A DNA stretch of 5,679 nt from Eggerthellaceae bacterium. GTDB lineage: Bacteria > Actinomycetota > Coriobacteriia > Coriobacteriales > Eggerthellaceae. The first letter of the stretch is position 1; each line of letters begins with the position of its first letter. The stretch lies in NCBI GenBank assembly GCA_017559045.1, contig JAFYTB010000008.1, positions 1-5,679 of the forward strand. Reading direction: 5' to 3'. This document shows, in pieces, positions 1 through 4,657 of the stretch. The notes below the pieces were generated by a model. That model was given only the letters and a program-made list of their open reading frames with translations, was not told where the DNA came from and ran no database searches. A program made the translations under genes and the position numbers.

Positions 1-87
1 AGCCGTGAATATCGCTTGGGTTCCAAGATTGTCGCTCTGCCGCGAAAAGTCGGCCTTGTCAAAGACGACGACGCGACCGAAGAGTGA
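1..87 (+). CDS. C-terminal end of an unidentified protein (5' truncated)
   Basis: The first reading frame is open from the window edge and stops at TGA 85-87, giving 28 residues that begin SREYRLGSKI and end KDDDATEE. The tail is highly charged and acidic at its very end, as is common for a soluble protein's C-terminus, and the codons resemble those of the genes downstream. The other two plus-strand frames look less coding: one stops at once, the other gives a composition unlike the neighbours. I do not recognise the family and give no function. The gene is separated from ilvE by about 120 bases with a candidate promoter, so it need not share a transcript with it. Confidence 0.6.
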   Translation, partial: SREYRLGSKIVALPRKVGLVKDDDATEE

Positions 88-146
88 ATTCGTTAAATAT
101 AGGAGTCCTTCCGCGGGAATAACGTCTGGCGTTTGACGCGGTGGAG

Positions 147-152
147 TACAAT
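147..152 (+). promoter_or_regulatory. Candidate -10 element for ilvE
   Basis: TACAAT at 147-152 resembles a housekeeping -10 box and lies 54 bases before the ilvE start, a sensible leader length. No convincing -35 stands at the usual 16-18 base spacing; a TTGACG at 133-138 is a good -35 by sequence but only 8 bases away, too close. A similar TACAATG lies upstream of the YerC-like gene (3002-3008). The assignment rests on position and one hexamer only. Confidence 0.3.
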
Positions 153-206
153 GCAGGCACATTTAAATGACAGTGGCCAATAGAATTTGCCGAGAAGGGA
201 TGCAAC

Positions 207-1127
207 ATGGCTATTCAAGAGGTTGAGTATATTTGGAAGAACGGCGAGCTGGTTCCGTGGCATGAGTGCACCACGCACGTGCTGACCCACTCCCTGCATT
301 ATGGCTCCGGCGTGTTCGAGGGCATCCGTTGCTACCACAACGAGGAGACCGGCAAGAGCTACGTCTTCCGCCTGCAGGAGCACATGGAGCGTCTCATCCG
401 CAGCTGCAAGATCGCTCTGATCGACATCGACTACACCGCTGAAGAGCTGTGCGAGGCAACCCTTGAGGTTATCCGTGCCAACAAGCTTCCGGCATGCTAC
501 ATCCGTCCGCTGGTTTATCGCGGCTATGGCAACATGGGTGTTAACCCGGCTGGCTGCCCGACTGAGGTCATCATCGCTGTTTGGCCGTGGGGTGCTTACC
601 TGGGCGAGGACGCACTTGAGAACGGCGTTGCCGTCGGCGTTTCCTCTTGGCGTCAGCGTTCCGTGAATGCTATTCCGCCGGCTATGAAGTCCACGGCTTC
701 CTACATGAACTCCATCCTCGCTAAGCTCGAGGCTCTCGAGCACGGCTATGCCGAGGCAATCCTCCTCAACGAGGACGGCAAGGTTTGCGAGGGTTCTGGT
801 GAGAACCTGTTCATCGTCCGCAACGGCGTTCTCTCCACGCCGCCGCTGTCTGACGGCGTGCTCGAGGGCATCACTCGCGACAGCGTTCTGTGCATCGCCG
901 AGGATCTCGAGATCCCGGCACTCGAGGAGAGCCTTGTCCGTTCCGACCTGTACGTCGCTGACGAGGTCTTCATGACCGGTTCTGCTGCTGAGCTCACCCC
1001 CATCGGCTCCGTCGACGGTCGCGTTGTTGGCAAGCCCGGCGAGATCACCAAGGCTATCCAGGCGAAGTTCTTCGACATCGTCAACGGCCGCGACGAGGCA
1101 TACCTCGATTGGCTGACCGAGGTGTAA
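207..1127 (+). CDS. ilvE: Branched-chain amino acid aminotransferase
   Basis: This 306-residue protein is a fold-type IV PLP-dependent aminotransferase that interconverts 2-oxo acids and isoleucine, leucine or valine using glutamate/2-oxoglutarate in the cytoplasm. The length matches the usual IlvE size of about 300-310. Visible hallmarks are an N-terminal HYGSGVFEGIR segment (31-41), YIRPLVYRGYG (98-108), the catalytic PLP-binding lysine K161 in MKSTASYMNS, the cofactor-binding EGSGEN run (195-200), GITRDSV (221-227) and the TGSAAELTP segment (257-265) that contacts the cofactor phosphate. The start ATG is supported by AAGGGA at 195-200, six bases upstream. The next gene, cimA, starts the threonine-independent route to isoleucine, so IlvE probably does the last step of the same pathway. 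D-amino-acid transaminase and aminodeoxychorismate lyase belong to the same fold, but the EGIRCY and TGSAAE signatures favour IlvE. Confidence 0.95.
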   Translation: MAIQEVEYIWKNGELVPWHECTTHVLTHSLHYGSGVFEGIRCYHNEETGKSYVFRLQEHMERLIRSCKIALIDIDYTAEELCEATLEVIRANKLPACYIRPLVYRGYGNMGVNPAGCPTEVIIAVWPWGAYLGEDALENGVAVGVSSWRQRSVNAIPPAMKSTASYMNSILAKLEALEHGYAEAILLNEDGKVCEGSGENLFIVRNGVLSTPPLSDGVLEGITRDSVLCIAEDLEIPALEESLVRSDLYVADEVFMTGSAAELTPIGSVDGRVVGKPGEITKAIQAKFFDIVNGRDEAYLDWLTEV

Positions 1128-1144
1128 GCCTTTCGCTTAAAGGC
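1128..1144 (+). other. Small hairpin directly after the ilvE stop codon
   Basis: GCCTTT (1128-1133) and AAAGGC (1139-1144) can pair as a 6-bp stem with a five-base loop. An overlapping alternative pairs TTCGC (1132-1136) with GCGAA (1143-1147). No U-run follows, so it is not an intrinsic terminator by itself. It may protect the mRNA 3' end or be part of a leader structure before the terminator at 1197. Confidence 0.35.
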
Positions 1145-1196
1145 GAACCGTGCTGCTGAAGCCGTTAGGCAAAGTGGCATACTCCGAATCCATGAG

Positions 1197-1227
1197 GCGC
1201 CGTCGAGTTTCGACGGCGCTTCTTTGT
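1197..1227 (+). terminator. Intrinsic terminator between ilvE and cimA
   Basis: GCGCCGTCGA (1197-1206) and TCGACGGCGC (1210-1219) form a perfect 10-bp GC-rich stem around a three-base loop (in practice probably a larger loop with the closing pair open), followed by the U-rich tail TTCTTTGTT. It lies 70 bases after the ilvE stop and about 50 bases before the cimA start. It may end the ilvE transcript or act as an attenuator for read-through into cimA; no clear promoter for cimA was seen downstream of it. Confidence 0.8.
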
Positions 1228-1277
1228 TATTCTGTACTGCGATTGCACCGACCCGATATTTGCATTGAGGAAGCTCT

Positions 1278-2864
1278 ATGGAAACGCGCATCTATACCTA
1301 CGACAGCACGCTTCGCGATGGCGAGCAGTGCGAGGGCATCACCCTCTCGCTCGAGGATAAGCTGCGTATTGCCCGTCGTCTCGACGACTTCGGCATCGAC
1401 TATATCGAGGGCGGTTTCCCCGGGTCCAATCCGAAGGACATTGCATTTTTCGAGCGCATGCGTCAGGCTCCGCTCAAGCATGCCCAGGTGGTTGCCTTCG
1501 GTTCGACGCGTCGCAAGGAGACGCCCGTCGCCGAGGATCAGGGCTTGGCGGATTTGGTTGCCTGCGGCGCTCCTGTGGTCGCCATCGTGGGCAAGACCTG
1601 GGACGAGCAGGTGACGCGCGCATTGCAGACTACGCTCGACGAGAACCTGCGCATGATTGCGGAGTCGGTCGAGTACCTCAAGGCTGCAGGTCTTCGTGTC
1701 GTGTTTGATGCCGAGCATTTCTTCGATGGCTACAAGGCAAACCCTGAGTATGCGATGGCCTGCGTTCGTGCGGCCTCGCTTGCAGGTGCCGATTCGATCG
1801 ATCTGTGCGAAACGAACGGCGGTGCGCTTCCCTTTGAGGTCGAGGAGATCGTGGCGGCTGTTGTTCGCGAGCTGCCTGATCAGGCCTTGGGCATCCACTG
1901 CCACAACGATTCGGGTTGCGCGGTTGCCAATTCGCTCGCCGCAGTGAGGTCGGGTGCTACTCAGGTACAGGGCACCATCAATGGTATTGGTGAGCGCGTA
2001 GGCAATACCGACCTCATTACCGTCATTGCCGACCTTGAGCTGAAGATGGGCCGTACGTGTGTAGGCGCTGACAAGCTGCGTGAGTTGACGCGCGTCTCCC
2101 ACTACGTTGCCGAGATGTGCAACGTGAGCGTGCCGGGAAATCATCCGTACACGGGCTCTTCTGCATTTGCTCACAAGGGCGGTCTTCATGCGAGCGCCAT
2201 CGCTCGTTTCCGCGAGGCTTATGAGCACGCCGATCCGTCCAGCGTGGGCAACGATACGCGCATGCTGGTGAGCGAGCTTGCTGGCAAGGCATCGCTTATC
2301 CAGAAGGCGGCGGCGCTGGGAATCGACCTTACGGTCGAGGGCGTTGACGTTCAGGCAATTCTTGACGACATCAAGGAGCGCGAGGCTGCGGGCTATTCCT
2401 ATGAGGTTGCCGACGGCTCGCTTGCCCTGCTGCTCAAGCGCAAGCTCGGTCAGTATCGCCCTGCATTCACGCTTGAGAGCTTCCGCGTTATCGTTGACGA
2501 CTTTGAGAGTTTTGGCGGTGCGGCTCAGGGTGCTATGTCGGAAGCGACTATCAAGCTCCACGTGGGAAGCAAGCGTTTTGTGGCAACGGGCGAGGGCACG
2601 GGTCCGGTTGGCGCGCTCGACAGCGCGCTTCGTATGGTGTTGGCCGAATCGTATCCTCAGGTCGCCGGCTTGGAGCTCATCGACTATAAGGTTCGCTTGC
2701 TTGACGAAAGCCAGGGAACCGATGCTATTACGCGCGTAATCATCACCACGGCCGACGCCCGCGGAAGTTGGGGCACGGTTGGCGTCTCGGAGAACGTTAT
2801 CGAGGCTTCGTGGAATGCGCTCGTCGACTCCATCGAGTACGGCCTGCTGCGCTTGGCTGAGTAA
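1278..2864 (+). CDS. cimA: (R)-citramalate synthase
   Basis: CimA condenses pyruvate and acetyl-CoA to (R)-citramalate, the entry to threonine-independent isoleucine synthesis. The 528-residue length fits the long citramalate synthase family. Domains: an HMGL-like TIM barrel (about 4-275), a linker region (about 285-380) and a LeuA-type C-terminal dimerisation/allosteric domain (about 395-525), where isoleucine feedback is usual. Key residues are R13 and D14 in TLRDGEQ, H207 and H209 in HCHND (metal ligands), GERVGNTDL (238-246, N243 a likely metal ligand), and H304 in the HKGGLHASA segment. DDFGIDYIEGGFPGSNPKD (36-54) and DAEHFFDGYKANPEYA (144-159) are typical of CimA rather than LeuA; many family members have W where this one has F46. 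GAGGAAG at 1267-1273 supports the ATG. The main alternative is 2-isopropylmalate synthase. Substrate choice is inferred from family resemblance. Confidence 0.87.
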   Translation: METRIYTYDSTLRDGEQCEGITLSLEDKLRIARRLDDFGIDYIEGGFPGSNPKDIAFFERMRQAPLKHAQVVAFGSTRRKETPVAEDQGLADLVACGAPVVAIVGKTWDEQVTRALQTTLDENLRMIAESVEYLKAAGLRVVFDAEHFFDGYKANPEYAMACVRAASLAGADSIDLCETNGGALPFEVEEIVAAVVRELPDQALGIHCHNDSGCAVANSLAAVRSGATQVQGTINGIGERVGNTDLITVIADLELKMGRTCVGADKLRELTRVSHYVAEMCNVSVPGNHPYTGSSAFAHKGGLHASAIARFREAYEHADPSSVGNDTRMLVSELAGKASLIQKAAALGIDLTVEGVDVQAILDDIKEREAAGYSYEVADGSLALLLKRKLGQYRPAFTLESFRVIVDDFESFGGAAQGAMSEATIKLHVGSKRFVATGEGTGPVGALDSALRMVLAESYPQVAGLELIDYKVRLLDESQGTDAITRVIITTADARGSWGTVGVSENVIEASWNALVDSIEYGLLRLAE

Positions 2865-3001
2865 TCATCGACGCATAGCGAGTGAATGTCGATCGGCGTG
2901 TAGCCGAGCGGTTGAGTGCGCCCGGGAGTTGCTGCGAGCTCTGCTGCGTCGGCAAAGATGACCGCTCTCATTTCTTTTCGCCGCTACGGCGAGGTTCGCG
3001 T
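2865..3001. other. Intergenic stretch between cimA and the YerC-like gene, no gene seen
   Basis: No credible coding frame or RNA gene was found. Small inverted repeats are visible: ATCGAC/GTCGAT (2867-2872 with 2888-2893), TCGGC/GCCGA (2893-2897 with 2903-2907) and TCGCCG/CGGCGA (about 2978-2992). None is followed by a U-run on the plus strand, so I see no clear terminator for cimA and read-through towards the next gene is possible. Confidence 0.5.
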
Positions 3002-3007
3002 TACAAT
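3002..3007 (+). promoter_or_regulatory. Candidate -10 element for the YerC-like gene
   Basis: TACAAT at 3002-3007 is followed by G, the same TACAATG seen upstream of ilvE. It would place a transcription start near 3014 and a leader of about 47 bases. No good -35 hexamer stands at 16-18 bases; TCGCCG at 18 bases is poor. An activator-dependent or weak promoter, or chance, are possible. Confidence 0.35.
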
Positions 3008-3025
3008 GTCCTAGCGCACGCTAAA

Positions 3026-3045
3026 GCACTAAAGTGCCAAAGTGC
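3026..3045 (+). promoter_or_regulatory. Operator-like inverted and direct repeat in the YerC-like leader
   Basis: GCACT-AA-AGTGC (3026-3037) is an inverted repeat, and its right half AAAGTGC recurs as a direct repeat at 3039-3045, eight bases on. The element lies just downstream of the candidate -10 and just before the ribosome binding site, where a repressor would block transcription. Autoregulation by the encoded TrpR-like protein is a natural guess but is not shown by the sequence. Confidence 0.3.
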
Positions 3046-3047
3046 AT

Positions 3048-3054
3048 AGGAGGG
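3048..3054 (+). promoter_or_regulatory. Ribosome binding site that fixes the YerC-like start
   Basis: AGGAGGG is a near-perfect Shine-Dalgarno sequence six bases before ATG 3061. The frame is also open upstream to a GTG at 3034, but that codon has no such site and would add nine residues not expected for the family. The ATG is therefore preferred. Confidence 0.85.
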
Positions 3055-3060
3055 AGTGCT

Positions 3061-3369
3061 ATGAGCGATATCAGGACAAAGGAAGTTGACGATCTTCTGA
3101 CGGTGCTTGCTGCACTTGACGATGAGGATGCCATCTTCACGCTGCTTGAGGATCTGTTCACCATTCGTGAGATTCGAGAGACCTCGCAGCGTCTTGCTGT
3201 GGCAAAGCTTCTTTCCTCGGGCAAATCCTATGCTTCTATCGAGGATGCAACAGGTGCTTCTGCTACCACCATCGCGCGTGTCTCCAAGTGTTTGAGCTAC
3301 GGAAGCGGCGGCTACAAGCGAGCTCTTGAAGTTCTCAACCAAAACGGGGAGCAGTGTCAGGACGCCTAG
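3061..3369 (+). CDS. YerC/TrpR-family helix-turn-helix regulator
   Basis: The 102-residue product resembles the YerC/YecD family, small all-helical DNA-binding proteins of the TrpR superfamily found in Firmicutes and related bacteria, typically about 100 residues. The helical core runs from about 8 to 50, including LLEDLFTIREIRETSQRLAV (28-47), followed by a helix-turn-helix at about 50-78 (SYASIEDATGASATTIARVS, 56-75). The family's ligand and targets are poorly known to me; it should not be called a tryptophan repressor on this evidence. It probably acts as a dimer. The gene appears to be a single transcription unit with its own leader. Oddly, its last ten residues (NQNGEQCQDA) lie largely in a dispersed repeat unit, and its TAG stop is the first three bases of the next repeat copy, so the natural C-terminus may have been replaced. 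Confidence 0.85.
   Translation: MSDIRTKEVDDLLTVLAALDDEDAIFTLLEDLFTIREIRETSQRLAVAKLLSSGKSYASIEDATGASATTIARVSKCLSYGSGGYKRALEVLNQNGEQCQDA
3336..3359 (+). repeat. 24-base repeat, copy 1 (inside the YerC-like gene)
   Basis: This is the most diverged copy at its 5' end: CAACCAAAA instead of TAGCCAAAA, then nine variable bases (CGGGGAGCA) and GTGTCA. It overlaps the coding end of the regulator gene. A seven-base spacer (GGACGCC) separates it from copy 2. Confidence 0.7.
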
Positions 3370-3390
3370 CCAAAAGCGGGGGCGGTGTCA
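3367..3390 (+). repeat. 24-base repeat, copy 2
   Basis: TAGCCAAAA, nine bases (GCGGGGGCG), GTGTCA. It begins exactly 31 bases after copy 1, and its leading TAG is the stop codon of the regulator gene. The seven-base spacer to copy 3 (GAACACC) resembles the previous spacer. Confidence 0.85.
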
Positions 3391-3397
3391 GAACACC

Positions 3398-3421
3398 TAG
3401 CCAAAACGAGGCGCAGTGTCA
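3398..3421 (+). repeat. 24-base repeat, copy 3
   Basis: TAGCCAAAA, nine bases (CGAGGCGCA), GTGTCA, again exactly 31 bases after the preceding copy. It is followed by a longer non-repeat stretch (3422-3446) carrying GGCGAATCGA at 3431-3440, a decamer that recurs at 3613-3622. Confidence 0.85.
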
Positions 3422-3446
3422 GAAATAATGGGCGAATCGAGTCCGT

Positions 3447-3498
3447 TCTAGCCAAAAGCGGGGGCAGTGTCATGACACTGCCCCCGCTTTTGGCTAGA
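3447..3498. repeat. Perfect 52-bp palindrome made of repeat copies 4 and 5 head-to-head
   Basis: Two 26-base arms with no spacer are exact reverse complements, centred between 3472 and 3473. Each arm contains one 24-base unit (3449-3472 forward, 3473-3496 reverse) with the nine variable bases GCGGGGGCA. In RNA it would fold into a long GC-rich hairpin flanked by AAAA on the 5' side and UUUU on the 3' side in both directions, so it could work as a bidirectional intrinsic terminator for the convergent genes on either side. Confidence 0.95.
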
Positions 3499-3562
3499 TT
3501 TATCAAAAAATGCGGGCTTGCTGCCTGCTTGATGGTAAGAATGCGGGCTTTGGAAGTGATTT

Positions 3563-3612
3563 TTAGCCAAAACAGCCACTAGTGTCATGACAGTGGTGGC
3601 TGTTTTGGCTAA
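3563..3612. repeat. Near-perfect 50-bp palindrome made of repeat copies 6 and 7 head-to-head
   Basis: Two 25-base arms, centred between 3587 and 3588, are reverse complements except at two positions near the centre. The 24-base units are 3564-3587 (forward, variable part CAGCCACTA, GTGTCA) and 3588-3611 (reverse, CAGCCACCA, CTGTCA). The variable part differs fully from that of the palindrome at 3447, yet it matches within this pair, so the stem is kept. The AAAACAGCCAC...GTGGCTGTTTT form again resembles a bidirectional terminator. Confidence 0.92.
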
Positions 3613-3638
3613 GGCGAATCGAAAGGCTCCGATTTTCC

Positions 3639-3662
3639 TGACACTGCGCTCTGTTTTGGCTA
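3639..3662 (-). repeat. 24-base repeat, copy 8, inverted and unpaired
   Basis: Read on the minus strand from 3662 this is TAGCCAAAA, nine bases (CAGAGCGCA), GTGTCA. It has no partner arm next to it. It lies downstream of the minus-strand Nudix gene, as copies 1-3 lie downstream of the plus-strand regulator, so the orientation follows transcription on both sides of the cluster. Confidence 0.85.
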
Positions 3663-3677
3663 GCTGCCCCCGCCCAA

Positions 3678-3723
3678 GTGCTAGGTAGGCTGGCCGCTCC
3701 GCTCGGGTGCTAGGCTGGCCGCT
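3678..3723 (+). repeat. Short direct repeat pair
   Basis: GTGCTAGGTAGGCTGGCCGCT (3678-3698) recurs as GTGCTAGGCTGGCCGCT (3707-3723), differing only by a four-base insertion (GTAG or equivalent). It lies just outside the 24-base repeat cluster, in the non-coding gap before the Nudix stop. No function is evident; it may be slippage or another small repeat family. Confidence 0.7.
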
Positions 3724-3811
3724 TGTCGGCTTGATGCGGGCTTGCATGGTTTTCTGGCAGCTCTTTGTGCGGGCGCGGCGTTGGTTTTGCCTGGGACTTC
3801 CGTTTTGCTTG

Positions 3812-4450
3812 CTACAGAATCTCGAGGTGGCGCGCGATGTCGAGCAGCAGCTGGCCGCGGGTGCCAATCGGGTAGGTGTTCGTCTCCAGGAAGCGAGGGA
3901 TATCCTCGCGTGCAAGGACGAAGGGCTCGATGAGCTCGATAGGCTCGGGAGACGCTTCTCCATCGCGCTCGACGTAGGCGATGACGATCTGAACGCTTTC
4001 GCCCGACATTCCCATAGAAGAGTAACCAGCCTGAGGAAGAGGCTGAACGGCTGCGTCGCCCAGCTCGGTGCGAACGCGAAAGCCGGTTTCCTCGTGCAGC
4101 TCGCGATCGACGCACACGATGAGATCCTCATTGGGTTCAAGCAGGCCGGCGGGGAAGGCGATGGTCCACGAGTTCAGTGGGTAGCGGAATTCCTTGATGA
4201 GCAGCACGCTGCCGTCAGGAAGAATGGGTACGACGCATACGGCGTCGGCTGTGCACTTCTCGCCGCGCGCATTTGCTTCGAGTTCGGCTCGGTATGCTTC
4301 GGGGTTCTTGCGCGAAACGCTTTCGTAGCGCAGGGTGCTTCCGTCGGGAAGCTGGTAGCAGAGGATGTACTTCTTGATCCACCCATCGTGAACGAGCTCG
4401 ACATCGATGAGCTGCGGGATGGGACGCTGGGTGCTTGCGTTTTCGATCAT
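3812..4450 (-). CDS. Nudix hydrolase, probable ADP-ribose pyrophosphatase type
   Basis: The 212-residue protein contains a complete Nudix box at 102-124 (G102, E108, R116-E117-L118, E120-E121, G123-F124), the Mg-binding helix that cleaves nucleoside diphosphates linked to another moiety. The preceding strand SWTIAFPAG (94-102) is typical of ADP-ribose pyrophosphatases, which convert ADP-ribose to AMP and ribose 5-phosphate, and a proline (P139) lies 15 residues after the box, a position described as characteristic of that subgroup. No signal peptide is seen, so it is cytoplasmic. The frame is open upstream for 32 more codons, but ATG at 4450 has AGAGAGGA (4463-4456) five bases before it and is the better start. 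It converges on the YerC-like gene and diverges from pstS. No dedicated terminator directly follows the stop; the palindromes at 3563 and 3447 may serve. Activity on other NDP-sugars or dinucleotides is possible. Confidence 0.88.
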   Translation of the reverse strand: MIENASTQRPIPQLIDVELVHDGWIKKYILCYQLPDGSTLRYESVSRKNPEAYRAELEANARGEKCTADAVCVVPILPDGSVLLIKEFRYPLNSWTIAFPAGLLEPNEDLIVCVDRELHEETGFRVRTELGDAAVQPLPQAGYSSMGMSGESVQIVIAYVERDGEASPEPIELIEPFVLAREDIPRFLETNTYPIGTRGQLLLDIARHLEIL

Positions 4451-4565
4451 GGTGGTCCTCTCTGTCGAAAATCGTGTAGCAACTGGCGGCGTCCGAGACT
4501 TACTTCTTGCCGTTTCGCTACGGTGCAAGCTTATCGCAAATCGCACATGAGTGGGTTCGTGTAGA

Positions 4566-4657
4566 GGACCAGATACGAGAAAAGGCAGCGCGCCGAGGAT
4601 CAGGCAAGAGGAAAGGCAGCGCCTCGAGGGCCAGACATGAGAAAAGGCAGCTCAGGA
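4566..4657 (+). repeat. Three tandem 30-31-base repeats
   Basis: Units at 4566-4596, 4597-4627 and 4628-4657 follow the pattern GG-NCCAG/TCAG-GAGaAAAGGCAGC-gCnnGA with no gaps between them. The best conserved block, GAGNAAAGGCAGC, starts at 4577, 4608 and 4639, exactly 31 bases apart. The third block is also the left arm of the hairpin at 4640-4681. No open frame with a ribosome binding site covers them, so a non-coding role is more likely. Confidence 0.85.

Larger units (their letters stand above)
3510..3743 (+). repeat. Three dispersed copies of ATGCGGGCTT
   Basis: The decamer occurs at 3510-3519, 3541-3550 and 3734-3743. The first two are 31 bases apart, the same period as repeat copies 1-3. 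The first and third extend to ATGCGGGCTTGC. The nearby GCTTGAT also recurs (about 3528 and 3730). These copies fill the stretches between palindromes and suggest the whole 3336-3743 gap grew by duplication. Confidence 0.55.

Noticed and set aside
168..180. TGACAGTGGCCA upstream of ilvE as a stray copy of the 24-base repeat
   Set aside because: Only about ten bases match one end of a unit and the TTTTGGCTA block is missing, so chance is the simpler explanation.
1150..1277. Leader peptide or T-box controlling cimA
   Set aside because: The frame from GTG 1150 runs through the terminator and into cimA without a stop, has no run of Ile/Leu/Val codons, and the AAAGTGGCATAC segment matches the T-box core only loosely.
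1227..2561. Long open frame (444 codons) antisense to cimA
   Set aside because: It mirrors the codon bias of cimA, has no family resemblance or ribosome binding site, and the sense protein is clearly recognisable.
2891..2997. tRNA-like sequence (GTAGCCGAGCGGTTGAGTGCGC resembles a D-arm)
   Set aside because: No matching acceptor stem, anticodon arm or GGTTCGANTCC T-arm at a tRNA distance; GAGGTTCGCG near 2991 is about 100 bases away and does not pair properly.
3336..3421. CRISPR array
   Set aside because: Only three direct copies with 7-base related spacers, and other copies are inverted; spacers are far too short and no cas gene is near.
3447..3612. Terminal inverted repeats of an insertion sequence or MITE
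   Set aside because: No transposase frame lies between the palindromes and no target-site duplication could be seen at their edges; a REP-like palindromic element fits better.
3742..3933. Short plus-strand frame starting MHGFLAALCAGAALVL, signal-peptide-like
   Set aside because: No ribosome binding site, more than half lies antisense to the Nudix gene, and the hydrophobic start is followed by Arg-rich shadow sequence.
3448..4140. Minus-strand open frames across the repeat cluster and the Nudix gene end
   Set aside because: They run through palindromes and overlap the true Nudix frame out of phase; composition is Ser/Arg/Pro-rich, typical of shadow frames.
4450..4546. N-terminal 32-residue extension of the Nudix protein
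   Set aside because: The upstream start lacks a ribosome binding site, the extension is Arg/Ser/Thr-rich without a recognisable signal, and ATG 4450 has a good site.
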